A DNA stretch of 64,000 nt from Casuarina equisetifolia (Eukaryota > Streptophyta > Magnoliopsida > Fagales > Casuarinaceae): positions 11,145,931 through 11,209,930 of the forward strand of contig CM052357.1 in assembly GCA_028551475.1 (NCBI GenBank), in the 5' to 3' direction. Shown here piece after piece: positions 1 through 11,725 of the stretch. Position 1 is the first letter of the stretch; the number at the start of each line of letters is the position of its first letter. A model generated the notes under the pieces. It ran no database searches. It had not been told where the DNA came from and saw only the letters and a program-made list of their open reading frames with translations. The translations under genes and the position numbers were made by a program.

Positions 1-3000
1 TATAGATGAGGTAATGAGCCAAGTTGGTAAAAAATTTTCACATTTTGAATGGCATGGCCATGATTGGTGAGATAATCTGCTACCACATTCCCCTCATGAT
101 ACACATGACACAAAAGTGCATAAAGAATCATAGGCAAATATTAAAGTATGACATATTCCAATTTTCATGAAGTCCTCCATTGTTTGAACAGACATTGAAT
201 TAAATAGAAAGAATTTGATTCAATAACCTAAGGTACTTGATTTTGTGCATGACATATTTTAAGGCCCTCTAACAATGTATATTCTTACGTTTCTGCACTA
301 CTTCCAAGATTCAACTTGGTGGAAAAAGCCATGATGAAACCTTTGTTCTGATCTTTAAGGATTCCCCTTCTAGCATTATTCCCCATGATGCTTGATCTAT
401 CCATATTCAACTTGTATTGCCTCGTAGAAAAAGGTTGCCAATGAATCAAATCTTCTCACCCCCATGGAATGTAAATCACAAGAACATTTAACACAACTAA
501 CGATATTTGATCTAGAAGACGTACTTGAACCTTGACTTGGATTAGAGTTTATAGTTGGAGCATCCGATGTGTAACATTGTTAATTTTGAACAAAGACATA
601 TACTTACCATTATGTTTTGTTGAATTCCTAGTCAACCAACTTTTTCTTGCAATAACTCCTCGCAAAATGGCTACTATCAATATCCTCTAATTATGCCATG
701 GGGCCTTTAAGTACCATAAAGAAACAAGATCAAATATAAAAGTAAAATGAGTAGGTACCTAAAATGCGTCACCAAATGTCTTCCAAAGTTGTTGTGTCAA
801 TCTACTATGCTTACTTGATCCATATTCTCATGTTCGCCCTTATTACATCAATAATACTTAATGCCAATTAGATTCCCTTTCTTTGCATATTAAATTCCAC
901 ATGGATGCCATAATGAATTAATTTCCACATAAACAATCCAATATTATGATGGACAATTTTGTTCCACAAAAAATTTGTCCAAAGCATTTTTTCTTTTTTT
1001 TACTCTCTGGTCATGATACACTAATGAAGTTAAAATTCATCAGAAGCATTCAAATCACAAACAAGCCCATCTAGGTTGGTTACAAACAATTTTGTTAACC
1101 TACTCTTGCTACTCACTAGACAAATGTTCTTTAACAAAATCTTGATTCTAAAAGTTTCCTTTACCGCTATATCTTGTTTATGGGCATAAAGGATACCAAA
1201 GAAGTTGTCTAAGCCAATTATCCTTCCAAAATGAGCATTTACCATGCTTAACTGAATACTCCAACCAAGGCAAAAGCATCTTCCATGTATGTGAATGTGC
1301 ATTCTTTTTACCTTGGCTAATTACTTCCATTGGGTGCCCATACTTAACCTGTATAATTGAAGCCCACAATGATTATCCTTAAACAAATTGCCATGCAAAC
1401 TTTGTTTAAAGGGCCTGCATCATTTACTCTAAGTTTCAAACTCCTAAACCACCTTCTTCTATAGGCATGCATATACTCTGTCATTTAACCAAATGACTAC
1501 CATGACCATTTCTATTACTCCATATGAATTTGGATAGTATATTGTTAATCTTGTATATGATCGTTTTAGGCACTTTTATGATGGAAAGAGTATGTATTAG
1601 CATAATGGAGAGAACATTTTTGATCAATGTCAATTTTCCCTTTATGATAAGAATTTTATTTTCTAATTTTGCATTTTATTAGCTATATCATCCACCATCT
1701 TGTCTAAGTAATGAATGCAACTTTGCCCTTTGAATAACGGAATGCCTAAGTATTTAACTAACAGGTCTATAAAAGAAAATCCTATTATCTGTTTAATAAG
1801 TTTTTTCTTTGATGGTTCTAACTTCTTTGAAACTATTATCCTCATCTTCTTTAAATTAACCTTTTGTCCACTATATATTTCATATTCTTGTAATAAAGTC
1901 TTAAGATACTCAAGAGATTTTTATTTCCTTCCATAAAAATTAACATATCATCAACATATAATAAATGAGAAACTCTCCCAAAATTATTATCACCTTTAAA
2001 TCTTCCAATGAACGGTGTCATTTCCATCAAATGATTGAGCTTTCTACTAAAGGCATCTTGATTTAGGATAAAAATGCTAGGCAACAAGGGATCCCCTGGA
2101 CGAAAATCTCACATGGACTTGAAAAAGCCATGCTTTGCTCCTTGCACCAAGAGTATAAGTCAATTGTTGGACATACACTTAAATATCATATCACTTTATA
2201 GTTGAGAAAAACTAAATCGCTCCAATACCTTAAGTATAAATCCTCACTTCATATGATCATAAACCTTTTCCATATCCACCTTGATCATCATATTGACTAT
2301 TACCTTACGATCTAATTCATTCACCATTTCTTGTGCTATTGCAACATTTTCATGAATAGCTCACCCTTGTACAAAACCATATTGTTCCTTTAAGATCACC
2401 AAAGGTAATAAGCTTACTAACTTGTCATTCAAAATCTTGACAATAATTTTATAAGTAAAATTGCACAAACTATAGGCCTGAGATCTTTGAAACTTTAAGG
2501 GCTTTTCTTTTTCAATATCAAATCGATTAGCGTAGAGGTAATGCATTTAGGCATGGACTTGCCACCAAAAAAGTCATGTACCACTATGACTATATCCTCT
2601 TTCATAATCTTAGAACTTGCTTGATAAAAATGTCCATTGAATCCATCTAGTCCTAGAGCACTATCATGATTTAATCATTTGATGGCCATTAAAATCTCCT
2701 CCCATTGTGGCTCCTTACATAACTCATCATTATACTCAACAATGACTAACGGTAAAATGGCCATCAAATCACTTTGTATTCTTGCCTCTAGGGGAAATAT
2801 GAGTGCATGAATGAGAGGTATGTTATCATCTTCAATAAGGATATGGGAATAGTAGTCAATGCAAATGGACCCAATATGTTAAGATCCGAAGTGTAAGTAC
2901 CATAAGGTAACTTAAAGTTTCACTTTGTCTAAGAGTTTCTTTCTTTGATGCAAGCATGGAATATGTAATGTTTCTATCTCCTTCTATTAACCATTTTACT

Positions 3001-4033
3001 TTTGTCTTATCCCTTAAGGTTCCTTCCTCTTGTGTGAGTAGATCATTCAATTGTTCCTTAACCCTTTTATATTCTACATGTTTTGCCTCTAACTAACCTT
3101 GTTGAATTTTTGGATCAAGCTAACACATGCTCTCTTCCAAATTAGCTTTTTGTTGTAGTTTTTAATTCTTTGTTTACCTACTCCACTCCTTGAATTTATG
3201 CTTCACATGTTTCAAATGACCATACAACCTGTACCATGGGGAATTTGCTTGAAATATTTGCCACTCTTTCTCTATAATCTCTTTAAAACATTGCTCTTGA
3301 ATCCATTGTTTTTGAAACTTGAAACGTCCATTATACTTCCTGTCTTTTTAGACAATGATAGAACCAAAGGATAATGATCAAACTATATCTATGGGAGGTG
3401 GCACACCCGAATCTAAGGACAGTAAGAGAATGCCTCCAAGTTATTAAGAACCCTATCAAGTCATATCCAAGTGCGTTGTTGGCTCACCTCATTACTATAC
3501 CATGCGTACAGTTCCCCTTCATATCATGCATCTAACAACCTAACCTCGAAAATAAATTCTTGAAACTCCTCCATTGCCTTTTTAAAATAGGGTATGCCCC
3601 TATATTTTTCTAATTAATCTATGATGGTATTGAAATCACCCTCAATTATCCATGTTTTACTTCCAATGTTCAACTCCAATAATGAATTGCATAGTGACAT
3701 TCTTACATTGCACTCATAACTCACATATATCATAGTAAATACAAATGAAAAATCTATCATCTTGATATTCAAAGTTATATGCTAAGTGTATATTACAATG
3801 ACCTTAACCTTTACTTGACCTTTCCACAGGATCCATATGTGCTTGTTTTCTAGCTCAAAGTGCTTAAAATGGGGAAACTAAAGTCTAACTATTATATTCT
3901 TCAAATGATTAGTTTTCTTCTTTGGTTCTAACAAAGTTAAGAATTCAATTTTGTTTTCTTTAACTACTTGCTTTAAGTAAAAAAAATTTTGGATGGCGTC
4001 CATCCCTCTAATATTCCATATCAATGTCTTCAT
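1..4033 (-). pseudogene. LINE ORF2 (endonuclease, reverse transcriptase, RNase H), broken and partial
   Basis: ORF2 starts at ATG 4033 with MKTLIWNIRGMDA, the usual beginning of the AP-type endonuclease of plant LINEs. Reverse transcriptase blocks follow: YKIIVKILNDKLV and LKEQYGFVQG near 2370-2470, the catalytic box LLYVDDMLIF near 1940-1970, and KYLGIPLFKG near 1735-1770. A downstream SFWKDNWL block lies near 1220. A terminal RNase H signature (VYHEGN then ADYL) lies at about 60-115. The ATG overlaps the ORF1 stop in the tetranucleotide ATGA (4033-4030), which suggests coupled translation in the ancestor. Many frameshifts and stops separate the blocks. The 3' end is beyond the window. Confidence 0.85.
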
Positions 4034-7000
4034 AATGAAATGGCATGGGAGGGGACACATTTTAGCAAGGTATGTACATATCTTGCTGCACTATTAGACT
4101 TGATAAATGTAGAACTAAATGGATTATGCTTATTCCTTGCACTAACCATTTGTTCAACAGGTGTAAAGGGTGTCCCAAATGATTTCTTTAACATAATTGC
4201 TAGATTTTGAACTACAATGTCCTTATCACCTTGTGTGAAGTCTTCTTTTAGCTGATGTTTTACCACTTAAACCTTAGATTGCTTAGGGGCTTGCTCATTA
4301 TCCCACATCAATGTGACACTTTGATAATTCTATTTTATATAAAGTTATTGTTATTATTTTAGGTTATATTTAATATAATTCTTATTAGAATATATTTGTA
4401 TTTTATTATATTTATGTATATTTTGTTGTTTTATGTAGTAAACCCAAAATAGAAGAAAAATGAAGAAAAGAAGCACAAAACCAAAAGAAAATGAAAAAAG
4501 AGAAAAGAGCTTAAAAGGAAAGCTAAAAAGAGGCCTTTTATCAAGCTTGTGCAGGCTTGTGAAGGAGAAAGGGGCCGAATTGGGCCTCGGATCGTGCGAC
4601 AAAAGGTACTAAAAGGGTGAGAAAGCCTGCAAAGCCCACAGAGCCCGCAGAGCATGGAAGGCTTTTATCAACATTATCAGGCATAACAGAAGGGGGAGAA
4701 GAGGAAACGAAGGATAGAAAAGAAAGTGAAAAGAGAGAGAAGGTCACGACAAAAGGGGCGGTTGTGCAAAAGCCGACCGACCCAGGAGAGAGAAATTTTT
4801 GGCGTCGTTTTTCGGCGAGAAAGAAGGAGAAAAGAGAGACCAGCCGTGCGAATGCCAACCGATCTTTTCTGCTTGGAATTTATTGGCGCCTTCGGTTATA
4901 AAGGGACCTTGGAACGTGCGAATGTCGACCAGGTCCCCTTTTTTTTATTTCTAACATATTTTTGACAGCCCCCAGTCCACTTTCTGTCATATCTACACGG
5001 TTCTGAGGCAGATTTGCACAATCTATTTGCAGATCTGTAATCTAGGCGTCCTAATCTATCCTTCCTGAAGTTTCTATGAAGACTAGCAGCGGACGGCGGC
5101 GCATGTCACCGGCGCGTGGCAACGCATGCGAAAGCATGTAAGGGGGTGTCTCGACTCGTTTTTGGTCCCGTTTTCTAGACAGTTTCATTTCCTCTCCTTG
5201 ATGTGCAGATTTGTGCAACCTTTTTGTGATTTGAAGACATTTTTGGTAACAGCTTAATGTTTTTAATTTATAGAATGTGTTGTTTAATTTTCTACACTGT
5301 TCTTGTTTATGTAAATATGTTGTTTTAGTTTAGTTTGCTAGAGCTACGATGGAACTTAATTATAACATATGAATGTGATTATTTAGGCTTTGTGAGATAT
5401 TTTATGAATGTGAAGTTGCATATTACGAAGCTTAATGCTTTTAGGTGATTAACTACCACTTAATTGATATGATTTGCATGTTTGAGACCGACAAAAGATA
5501 GCATGCAGTTGCTTCTTGTAATATGCAACCATAGATTAATATGGATAGAAATATACCATATGATTTGTGTGACTTTAGGTGCAAACTAGAATATTCACAT
5601 ATCTTAATGTACATAGTTCATTTAATTCATATACAAACTCATAGTGAATTAATGAGCTAAGTAGGTTTCCTATACCTAGACATAGGATAATTAATAAGTT
5701 AGAAAATTCTACCATCACATAAGTAGAATTAATCTTATTAGCATGGATGATCGACATATATATCTAGTAATTAGGTGAAATCGGATGTTCTAACATATTT
5801 TGTTTATCAAGTTTAGATTAAATTAAGTTAGTTAACCTATGTTTTATCATCTTAATTTGCTAGATAAGCTTTAGGAACTATTCACCGTTAGTAATTAATT
5901 AGTTTAATAAACACTAGTCTTCGTGGGACGATACTCATACTTATCATTATATTACTTATTCGACATGTACACTTGCATATAGAATTTTACCGAACACATT
6001 TTATCCAATACTCATCCAAAATCACCATAAAACTTTGCATAGGTAAAGTTAATCTCTTGTCAAACTTCGTACTATTTTCAAGTGCAACCCTAAGTCTAAG
6101 CACCATTGACTTCATCTCACTATCAAGTTGTCTTAGGGATTCTATTGTGTATTGCATAGGCTGCTATGTAGTAGGATGAGTAAAGTTGATTCTTGAAGTT
6201 CTTCTATAATGATAATGTCTGTGTGGTCAAGTATAACAGACAAGTTGGTAATTTTGGTAGGTTGATAAATAACCATTGTACTGTGGTTTGTTCCATGACT
6301 TTGATATGTTTTGGTTTTATTCCAATGTATCCCTTTTTTACCTTATTAATTATACTTCCTAAGTTTTAGAGATAGGATATTTTCTAAAATACTTCATTAT
6401 TGTTGGTTTTTTTTCCTTAGTAACAACTCTCTAACTAGGCAGCTTCCCAACCTCAATACCTTTAATGTTGTTGGCCAATACATCATTTTCTATATATGTA
6501 GCAATGTTAATAATTGACACCACTTATACCAATTCTTTAAAAATTGCCTCCTTATTGTTAATGTTTTTTTCTTTTTTGGTTGGTCAACATGTTCTGAATT
6601 CCTATATATATTTCATGTACTCATGTTGGCCTTGTTTTCCTTTCTTTCAATCTAAAGCCCATTATTGGCAACTAGTTAAACTATGACCTTTTTTGTTACA
6701 AAATGTGCAATGTCCATACTTGGATTCATAGACAATCTCTTACCAAATACTACCTTCCACTAGTTTCCCATTTTCAATCTCATTCAAAAGCTTTTTAGGA
6801 AGTGGTTTGGAAGAGCCCATCTTCACACAAATTTTAAGTGCAATAAGATGTTTTAGCTTCTTAGTTCTCTAATCAAAACATAGGTACTTTCCAAGGGCAT
6901 TTCCAATAGTAGCTAGTATCGAAGGGTTCTGACATGGAAGTGGAAGTTAAGGAAGGATAAGCCATATTGCCACCATTTTACTTTCCATGACTATATTATA

Positions 7001-7902
7001 TGTATTTTTCCATCTAGATAGTGTGTACCTATATTTATTAAAAGACCTTCCATCCTAAGACTAGGTCAATTGAAAGTCCTTCCTAAATTGTAAATGGATT
7101 CTTAAACTTCAACTATCCAACAAACCAACAACTACTGAGTTCCTTAGTCCCTATTTAGTATTAACAAAATACTTAAACAAATTCATTGATAAAAGGTGGC
7201 CACTAAAGTGAGTGTGTGATATTGAACTCCTATGAAAATTCATGACTTGAAATGGCTACTTGTGGATGAGTTGCACTCTTTAACTCCAACTTTGGTGTAT
7301 ATGAAATTAGGGAAATATGTGACAATTGGGATACCAAAATATATGGGGATAAAAATTTTCTCCCTCCAAGAGTCTTAAGGCCAACTATGGTTTTATGGTG
7401 GGAGATCTCATAACCCAAGCCATTAAAGACAAGTTAGGATATATGTATCCACCTTGATTCACAAAGAGGGTAGAATGAGCTTACAGTGTGCAACATGGGG
7501 TCCTCCTTGTAGGCATTGTCTAAAAGCCACTTAGTTAGTAAAGACTCCGGCATTTTCCTGTATGTTGTTTCTCCTTGCCACGTTGCCAACTTGTCTACTT
7601 TAGTATCTTCAGTTTGCCCCACACAGGGCCTATTTCATTATGCTTATTAGGAGCACACAATGGCCTACTTTGTGATTCCAACTTGGGCTCATAGCCACCA
7701 TCTCAATCTCTTTCATATAATGAAAGGGCTCAGATTGGTGAGATAGTTTGCAAAGGGCACTTTCTATGCCACCATTGTTGCCATCAACATTATGGTAAAC
7801 CTTATGTGCCGAAGGCAACCATGATGTAGCAATCTAATGTTGTGTGCTATCTTGTTTGGCCTTGTTATGTTGGTCTCCTTCAGCAAACAAGGTGCTTGCC
7901 AT
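4030..7902 (-). pseudogene. LINE ORF1 (gag-like, DUF4283 plus zinc knuckle), broken
   Basis: The frame opens at ATG 7902 (peptide begins MASTLFAEGDQ) and can be followed, with stops, down to a TGA at 4032-4030. Between about 7020 and 6780 the translation resembles the DUF4283 domain of plant LINE gag proteins (for example VAIWLILP, then TIGNALGKYL). It is followed near 6700-6730 by a CX2CX4HX4C zinc knuckle (CTFCNKKGHSLTSC). Near 6000-6150 a polar helix-like stretch (ESLRQLDSEMKSM) follows. The reading resumes beyond the solo LTR near 4310 (TLMWDNEQAPKQ). The product would be an RNA-binding chaperone packaging the LINE transcript. Numerous in-frame stops make it non-functional. Confidence 0.75.
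4322..5996 (+). mobile_element. Solo LTR, Ty3-gypsy type, inserted inside the LINE
   Basis: The 1675-bp segment starts TGATAATTC and ends CCGAACA, inside LINE ORF1. Its end resembles the conserved tail of large plant gypsy LTRs of the Athila/Tat group: CTTCGTGGGACGATACTC followed by a TACACTTGC block. A TATA element (TTATAAAGGG) lies at about 4897, in the expected position for U3. The flanking pentamers CACTT (4317-4321) and CATTT (5997-6001) match at 4 of 5 bases, consistent with an aged target-site duplication. No internal gag-pol sequence and no second LTR adjoin it, so an internal LTR-LTR recombination is inferred. The boundaries are my best reading and are not proven. Confidence 0.6.
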
Positions 7903-8250
7903 AGTTATGAATGATTCAAAGGCTAATGGCAGTCTTCATTTTAGTTGCACAACAAGCTGCTAAAAAGTCTTATTAACCCTTTTCCAAACATCTTCTTGTT
8001 GACATTTTCATTAACCTTGGCTAGGATTCAAACCATGACCCCTAAGGTTTAGGGAAGACACAAATCTTGCATTATGCTTTATTGTAAGAAGAAAGGTCAT
8101 AAAACAAAGTTCTAAGGGATTGGTGAGATGGGGGAGCCTTACCAAATGGATGGGGTGAGCGGATCTGGCCAACTCTAGCCACCATCAGGTGGTTAGACAT
8201 GATAGGACTTGTGCGTGTAGGGGGGACGAAGGGATTTAAATCTTGGGGTT

Positions 8251-8407
8251 TGTTAGAAATACAAATGAAAACGAAACCAACAACTAAATCAAAAATCTTG
8301 CCAACCACATTTGAATCAAAAACTAAAAATCAACAAAAACTGAAACTTAATATGTTAGCCATATCTAAAGTAGAAACAATAACTATTAAAGATAAAAGGC
8401 ATTTTTA
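8251..8407 (+). mobile_element. Copia LTR fragment (5' part), internally deleted
   Basis: The stretch beginning TGTTAGAAATAC closely matches the start of the better preserved copia LTR at 13916, including the run CCAACCACATTTGAATC. It then jumps to sequence equivalent to about 14217-14236, so roughly 140 bp are missing here. It abuts the LINE 5' leader. It is probably the left LTR of the element whose polyprotein remnant follows at 8541. Confidence 0.6.
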
Positions 8408-8540
8408 ACATCAAGTTGTTTGATAGTCCATCATTTAGTATATGACAAAGTAGTTATAATTCTTACTATAACTAGCTTAGCAACATGACTAAATGTATAT
8501 ATGACTCAACCATAAGGGTTCATTGACTCTATTAAATCAG

Positions 8541-9112
8541 AATTTATTTGTCGACTAAAACAGTCCTTATATGAATTAAAACAAGCTCCACGAGCTTGGA
8601 ATCATTGTCTTACTCATTGGGCATTTGTCAAACATATTCTATAATTTCTAATTGATACCCTTAGATATGGTATTCAAATAGCAAAATCATCAAATTATAA
8701 TCTCCCTGCATATTTTGATGTTGAATGGGCTAGTGACCATGATGATCGCAAATCAATTAGAGGATTTTGTATTTTTCTTAGAACAAATTTAATTTCTTGA
8801 AGTTTTAGAAAACAAAAGATTGTTACTTTATTCTAATATAGAAGCTGAGATAAAATGTCTTCTTGATATTGTTGTAGAACTTATTTGGATATAAGCTTTA
8901 TTACAATATCTTCATGTCAACTAATCTAGTTTTCCCACTCTATGATGTGATAATTTATCAACACTTTATTTAACTACTAATCTTGTTTTCCATCCAAGAA
9001 CCAAACATGTTGAGGTTGATTTTCATTTTATTTGTGAAAGAATCAAAACAAAGAAACTCTCTATGCAATTTATTTCTTCTGTGGATCAAATAGCTTATAT
9101 ATTTACAAAAGT
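8541..9112 (+). pseudogene. Ty1-copia polyprotein remnant A (RT tail and RNase H)
   Basis: With stops, the plus strand translates into the C-terminal part of a copia polyprotein. Recognisable pieces are a reverse-transcriptase tail (KQAPRAWNH), RNase H blocks related to the usual DADWAGD and RRSTSG motifs (DVEWASDHDDRKSIRGF), and the characteristic ending TKHVEVDFHFICERI followed by VDQIAYIFTK. It stops abruptly at 9112, where a GGTCAA-rich tract begins, so the end of the internal region and its LTR are lost. A second copy lies at 13321-13915. The fragment cannot encode a functional enzyme. Confidence 0.8.
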
Positions 9113-9310
9113 CAACGGTCTATGCTCAATGGTCAATGGTTATGGTCAAACGGTCAACACAAGTTCGGGTTAACGGGTCGAGTTATGGGTTAATTCAGGT
9201 TGGTCAAATTCAAACCAAGTCAAGTCAAATCTCCAAGTCAAACCAAATCAGACTCGGTCAAACAATCAACGGTCAAACAGTCAATGGTTGACCTATTGAC
9301 CAATCGGGTC
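9113..9310. repeat. GGTCAA/TTGACC-rich tract
   Basis: About 200 bp are built from repeated GGTCAA, AGTCAA and TTGACC words. By hand I count roughly 13 TTGAC cores on the two strands. It has no reading frame and joins copia remnant A to the long repeat units. The TTGAC core is the W-box recognised by WRKY factors, but a regulatory role is only a possibility, because similar tracts recur through the 10-16 kb repeats. Confidence 0.6.
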
Positions 9311-9631
9311 TTCTTCACAGAAACAGGTTGAAACATACCCGGTTCTCTTTTCGACGGGTTTTCAAAGATTTCAACCATTTTCGGTGACATAAAAGCTACC
9401 AAAATGTAGATTGGGTCACCATGAGTTCAATGACATCGAATTTTCCACCAAAATCCGTCCAACAAGAGAGAAATCCCATGAGCTTCGGCCACATGGGTGA
9501 ACAGTAACTCGTGACCTTCAAGTTGATTTTTTGACAATCTCTGACCACCAATGGCCACTATCAAGCCGAAAAACACTTAGACAAGTTAAAAAAAAAAAAA
9601 AGAAGATACACACCTTAAATGTCCTATTTAG

Positions 9632-11215
9632 CTCCAAAACACTCCAGTGGAAAAATCACTCCTTAGAAGCAAAACTCAAACATGAGCTCTTAATACCAGC
9701 TGTGAAAAGGGTTTCAAGGAGCATCAATCAATGCACACACATTAACACAAGTATGTAAAGTGGTTTGGGCCTAAAAATGTACCCTACTTCCACTTTGGAG
9801 GCAACTCTTCTCTTTTACAATGGGTTACAAAAAAAGTAAAGCTTTTTTGTTACAAACACACACAAGCAGCACCTTACACTCTCTTACTGTCTCTCACACA
9901 ACACAGCCACATACCTCACACATTGTGATAGTCATTCACTTAATGAATAGTGAAATGACATAAATGTCCCTACACTATATATTACAATATATAACACAAA
10001 CCACATTAAATTTGGACCTCGCACGCACATACACACACCACCACAAACTTTCTCGTCTACTTAGTTGACTGTCAACCCTTTGATTGTTAACTATTGACCA
10101 TTAATTAGGTCAAGTTGACCAGACTAGATCGATCAAATTGAGTTGATTGGATTGGGTTATCCAGACCAATTTAACTCAATTAAGTTAACTTGTTAACCAA
10201 ATAGGCTAACCTATTGACCAAATAGACTAGCCCATTGAATTTAATGGGTCAGGCCAAGCTAACCCATGTGGGCCAAACTCATATGCTCAAATAAGCTAGG
10301 TTGGCTTACCTAAATGGGTCAAATCGGCCTAAATAAAATGGGCCAAACTAGCATGACTGAATGCGACCGACCAATCAAACCTAAATGGCTTGAATTGAAG
10401 CTAATTTGAATTCCAGTTACTATGCGCGGTCATTCGCCATTGTTTGGCTATGCTTCACACGGTTGCTGCGTCAATGTAGCTACCTACACATTTTTGGACT
10501 CACAAAGACGCAGATTAGCATTCCACCCATCAACCACTATCTTTGCTCATCGCCACTCATCAACGCATGCAAGTGATGTTTTTTTTTTTAATTTGGACTG
10601 TTGTCTCACAGTAGAACTTACCGATTTTTTTTTTTAAGCAAATATTAACTTACTAAAATTTACTTGAAAATAAAAAATATATTAGAAAAAGAATGTCAAA
10701 TTTTAATATTGTGTTATAATTAGGCTTACTAAAGGCATGATATCAATAACTTTAAGAATTTTGGTTTAAATACAAGTAATTTACTAGAACATGTAAGTAT
10801 TGGAGTATGTATTCATCCTAAAGAAACACTCCTTTCCAATAAAGATTTTTTGTTATCTCTTCAAGAATTCTTTTCAATATTGTCATTATTTCACAATGAA
10901 ACAAAGTTCGTTAAAAGTCATCACCATAGCGAAAACCATATCTTTCCAAAATTTTAGAAACCATCTCAAAGTCTTCACTTTTGTGCTCACTTCAATTATA
11001 AAAGAAAAATATCATTTATCACTCTAACCTCTATAATAAAAACATGTGAAATATCCTTCACAGTTTCTCTAGTTCAAAAGTGTCATAAGATTCGCATTTA
11101 CTGCATTAAAGGGCAAACCAAAAAAAAATTTACAAGTTGGCTTACATGGCTGATCTAACTTTCATCAATAGACGTTAACCAATTTTGGTTCAAACCATGT
11201 TGAATTTAGACCTCA
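9632..11215. repeat. Long direct repeat, unit 1
   Basis: This is the first of three copies of a repeat of about 2.1 kb. The landmark CTCCAAAACACTCC occurs at 9632 and 11726 (spacing 2094). AATATTAACTTACT occurs at 10641 and 12725 (spacing 2084). AATTTTGGTTCAAACC occurs at 11181 and 13264 (spacing 2083). The unit holds an LTR-like block, a GGGCCAAAC tract and an AT-rich segment. I see no protein domain. It is probably a non-autonomous retroelement derivative duplicated in tandem. Confidence 0.75.
9701..9996 (-). mobile_element. Short LTR-like block with antisense tRNA-Met primer site, unit 1
   Basis: The block begins TGTGAAAAGG and ends TATAACA. Immediately to its left (9686-9699) lies GCTCTTAATACCAG. 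Its reverse complement resembles the methionine-tRNA primer binding site TGGTATCAGAGC used by plant copia elements. On the minus strand the order is therefore LTR then primer site, as at a 5' LTR. No internal coding region follows. Confidence 0.45.
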
Positions 11216-11379
11216 CACCCACCTACACATGCCACCACAAGCTTTCTGGTCTATTTAGTTGGTTATTGACCTTTTGACTATTAACTATTGACTGTTGATT
11301 AGGTTGAGTTACTCAAAGGTTTATTGAATTAAGTTGACTGAATTAGGTTGTCTAGACCAATTTGACCTGATTGGATCAA

Positions 11380-11700
11380 CCCATTGACCAAATGGGCTAG
11401 CCCATTGAATTTAATGGGTCAGGCCAAGTTGACCCATGTAGGCCAAACTTATAGGCCCAAATAAGCCAAGCTAACTTACCCAAATGGGTCATACTGGCCT
11501 AACCCAAATGGGTTGGATTAGTCGAACCTGAATGGGCTAAACTAGGCCGACCCACATGGGCTGAACCAGCTGTTTGAATGGGTCGGGTTGGCACCATATT
11601 GGTCTGAATCACCAATCTAGGTTAAATGAGCCAAACTTGTTGGCCCATTAACAAAATGGGCCAAACCATGTTGACCCAAGTCTAATTGGGTTTAAACTGA
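11380..11700. repeat. Degenerate array of about 23 bp (AATGGGYYRAAC-like)
   Basis: Successive segments begin AATGGGTC, AATGGGTT, AATGGGCT, CATGGGCT and AATGGGTC, spaced about 22-25 bp apart, with GGCCAAAC or GGCCTAACC between them. Related tracts occur at 10190-10400, 12290-12480 and 15640-15930. The array is non-coding minisatellite-like DNA inside the long repeats. Confidence 0.55.
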
Positions 11701-11725
11701 AACTCATGTAGGCCAAACTTATAGG

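Larger units (their letters stand above)
1..8245 (-). mobile_element. Degenerate non-LTR retrotransposon (plant L1-type LINE), runs off the left edge
   Basis: Read on the minus strand, the block has the order of a plant L1 element: a 5' leader (about 8245-7903), ORF1 from an ATG at 7902, ORF2 from an ATG at 4033, and a 3' RNase H region reaching the window edge. All frames are broken by stops and indels, so it is an old, inactive copy. ORF1 is interrupted by a separate solo LTR at 4322-5996. The 3' UTR and poly(A) tail are not in the window. The left limit is the window edge and the right limit is set where copia-like LTR sequence begins at 8251, so the true 5' end is approximate. Confidence 0.85.

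Noticed and set aside
4431..4965. Overlapping frames on both strands at 4.4-5.0 kb
   Set aside because: They lie in the purine-rich U3 part of the solo LTR and show biased, low-complexity composition.
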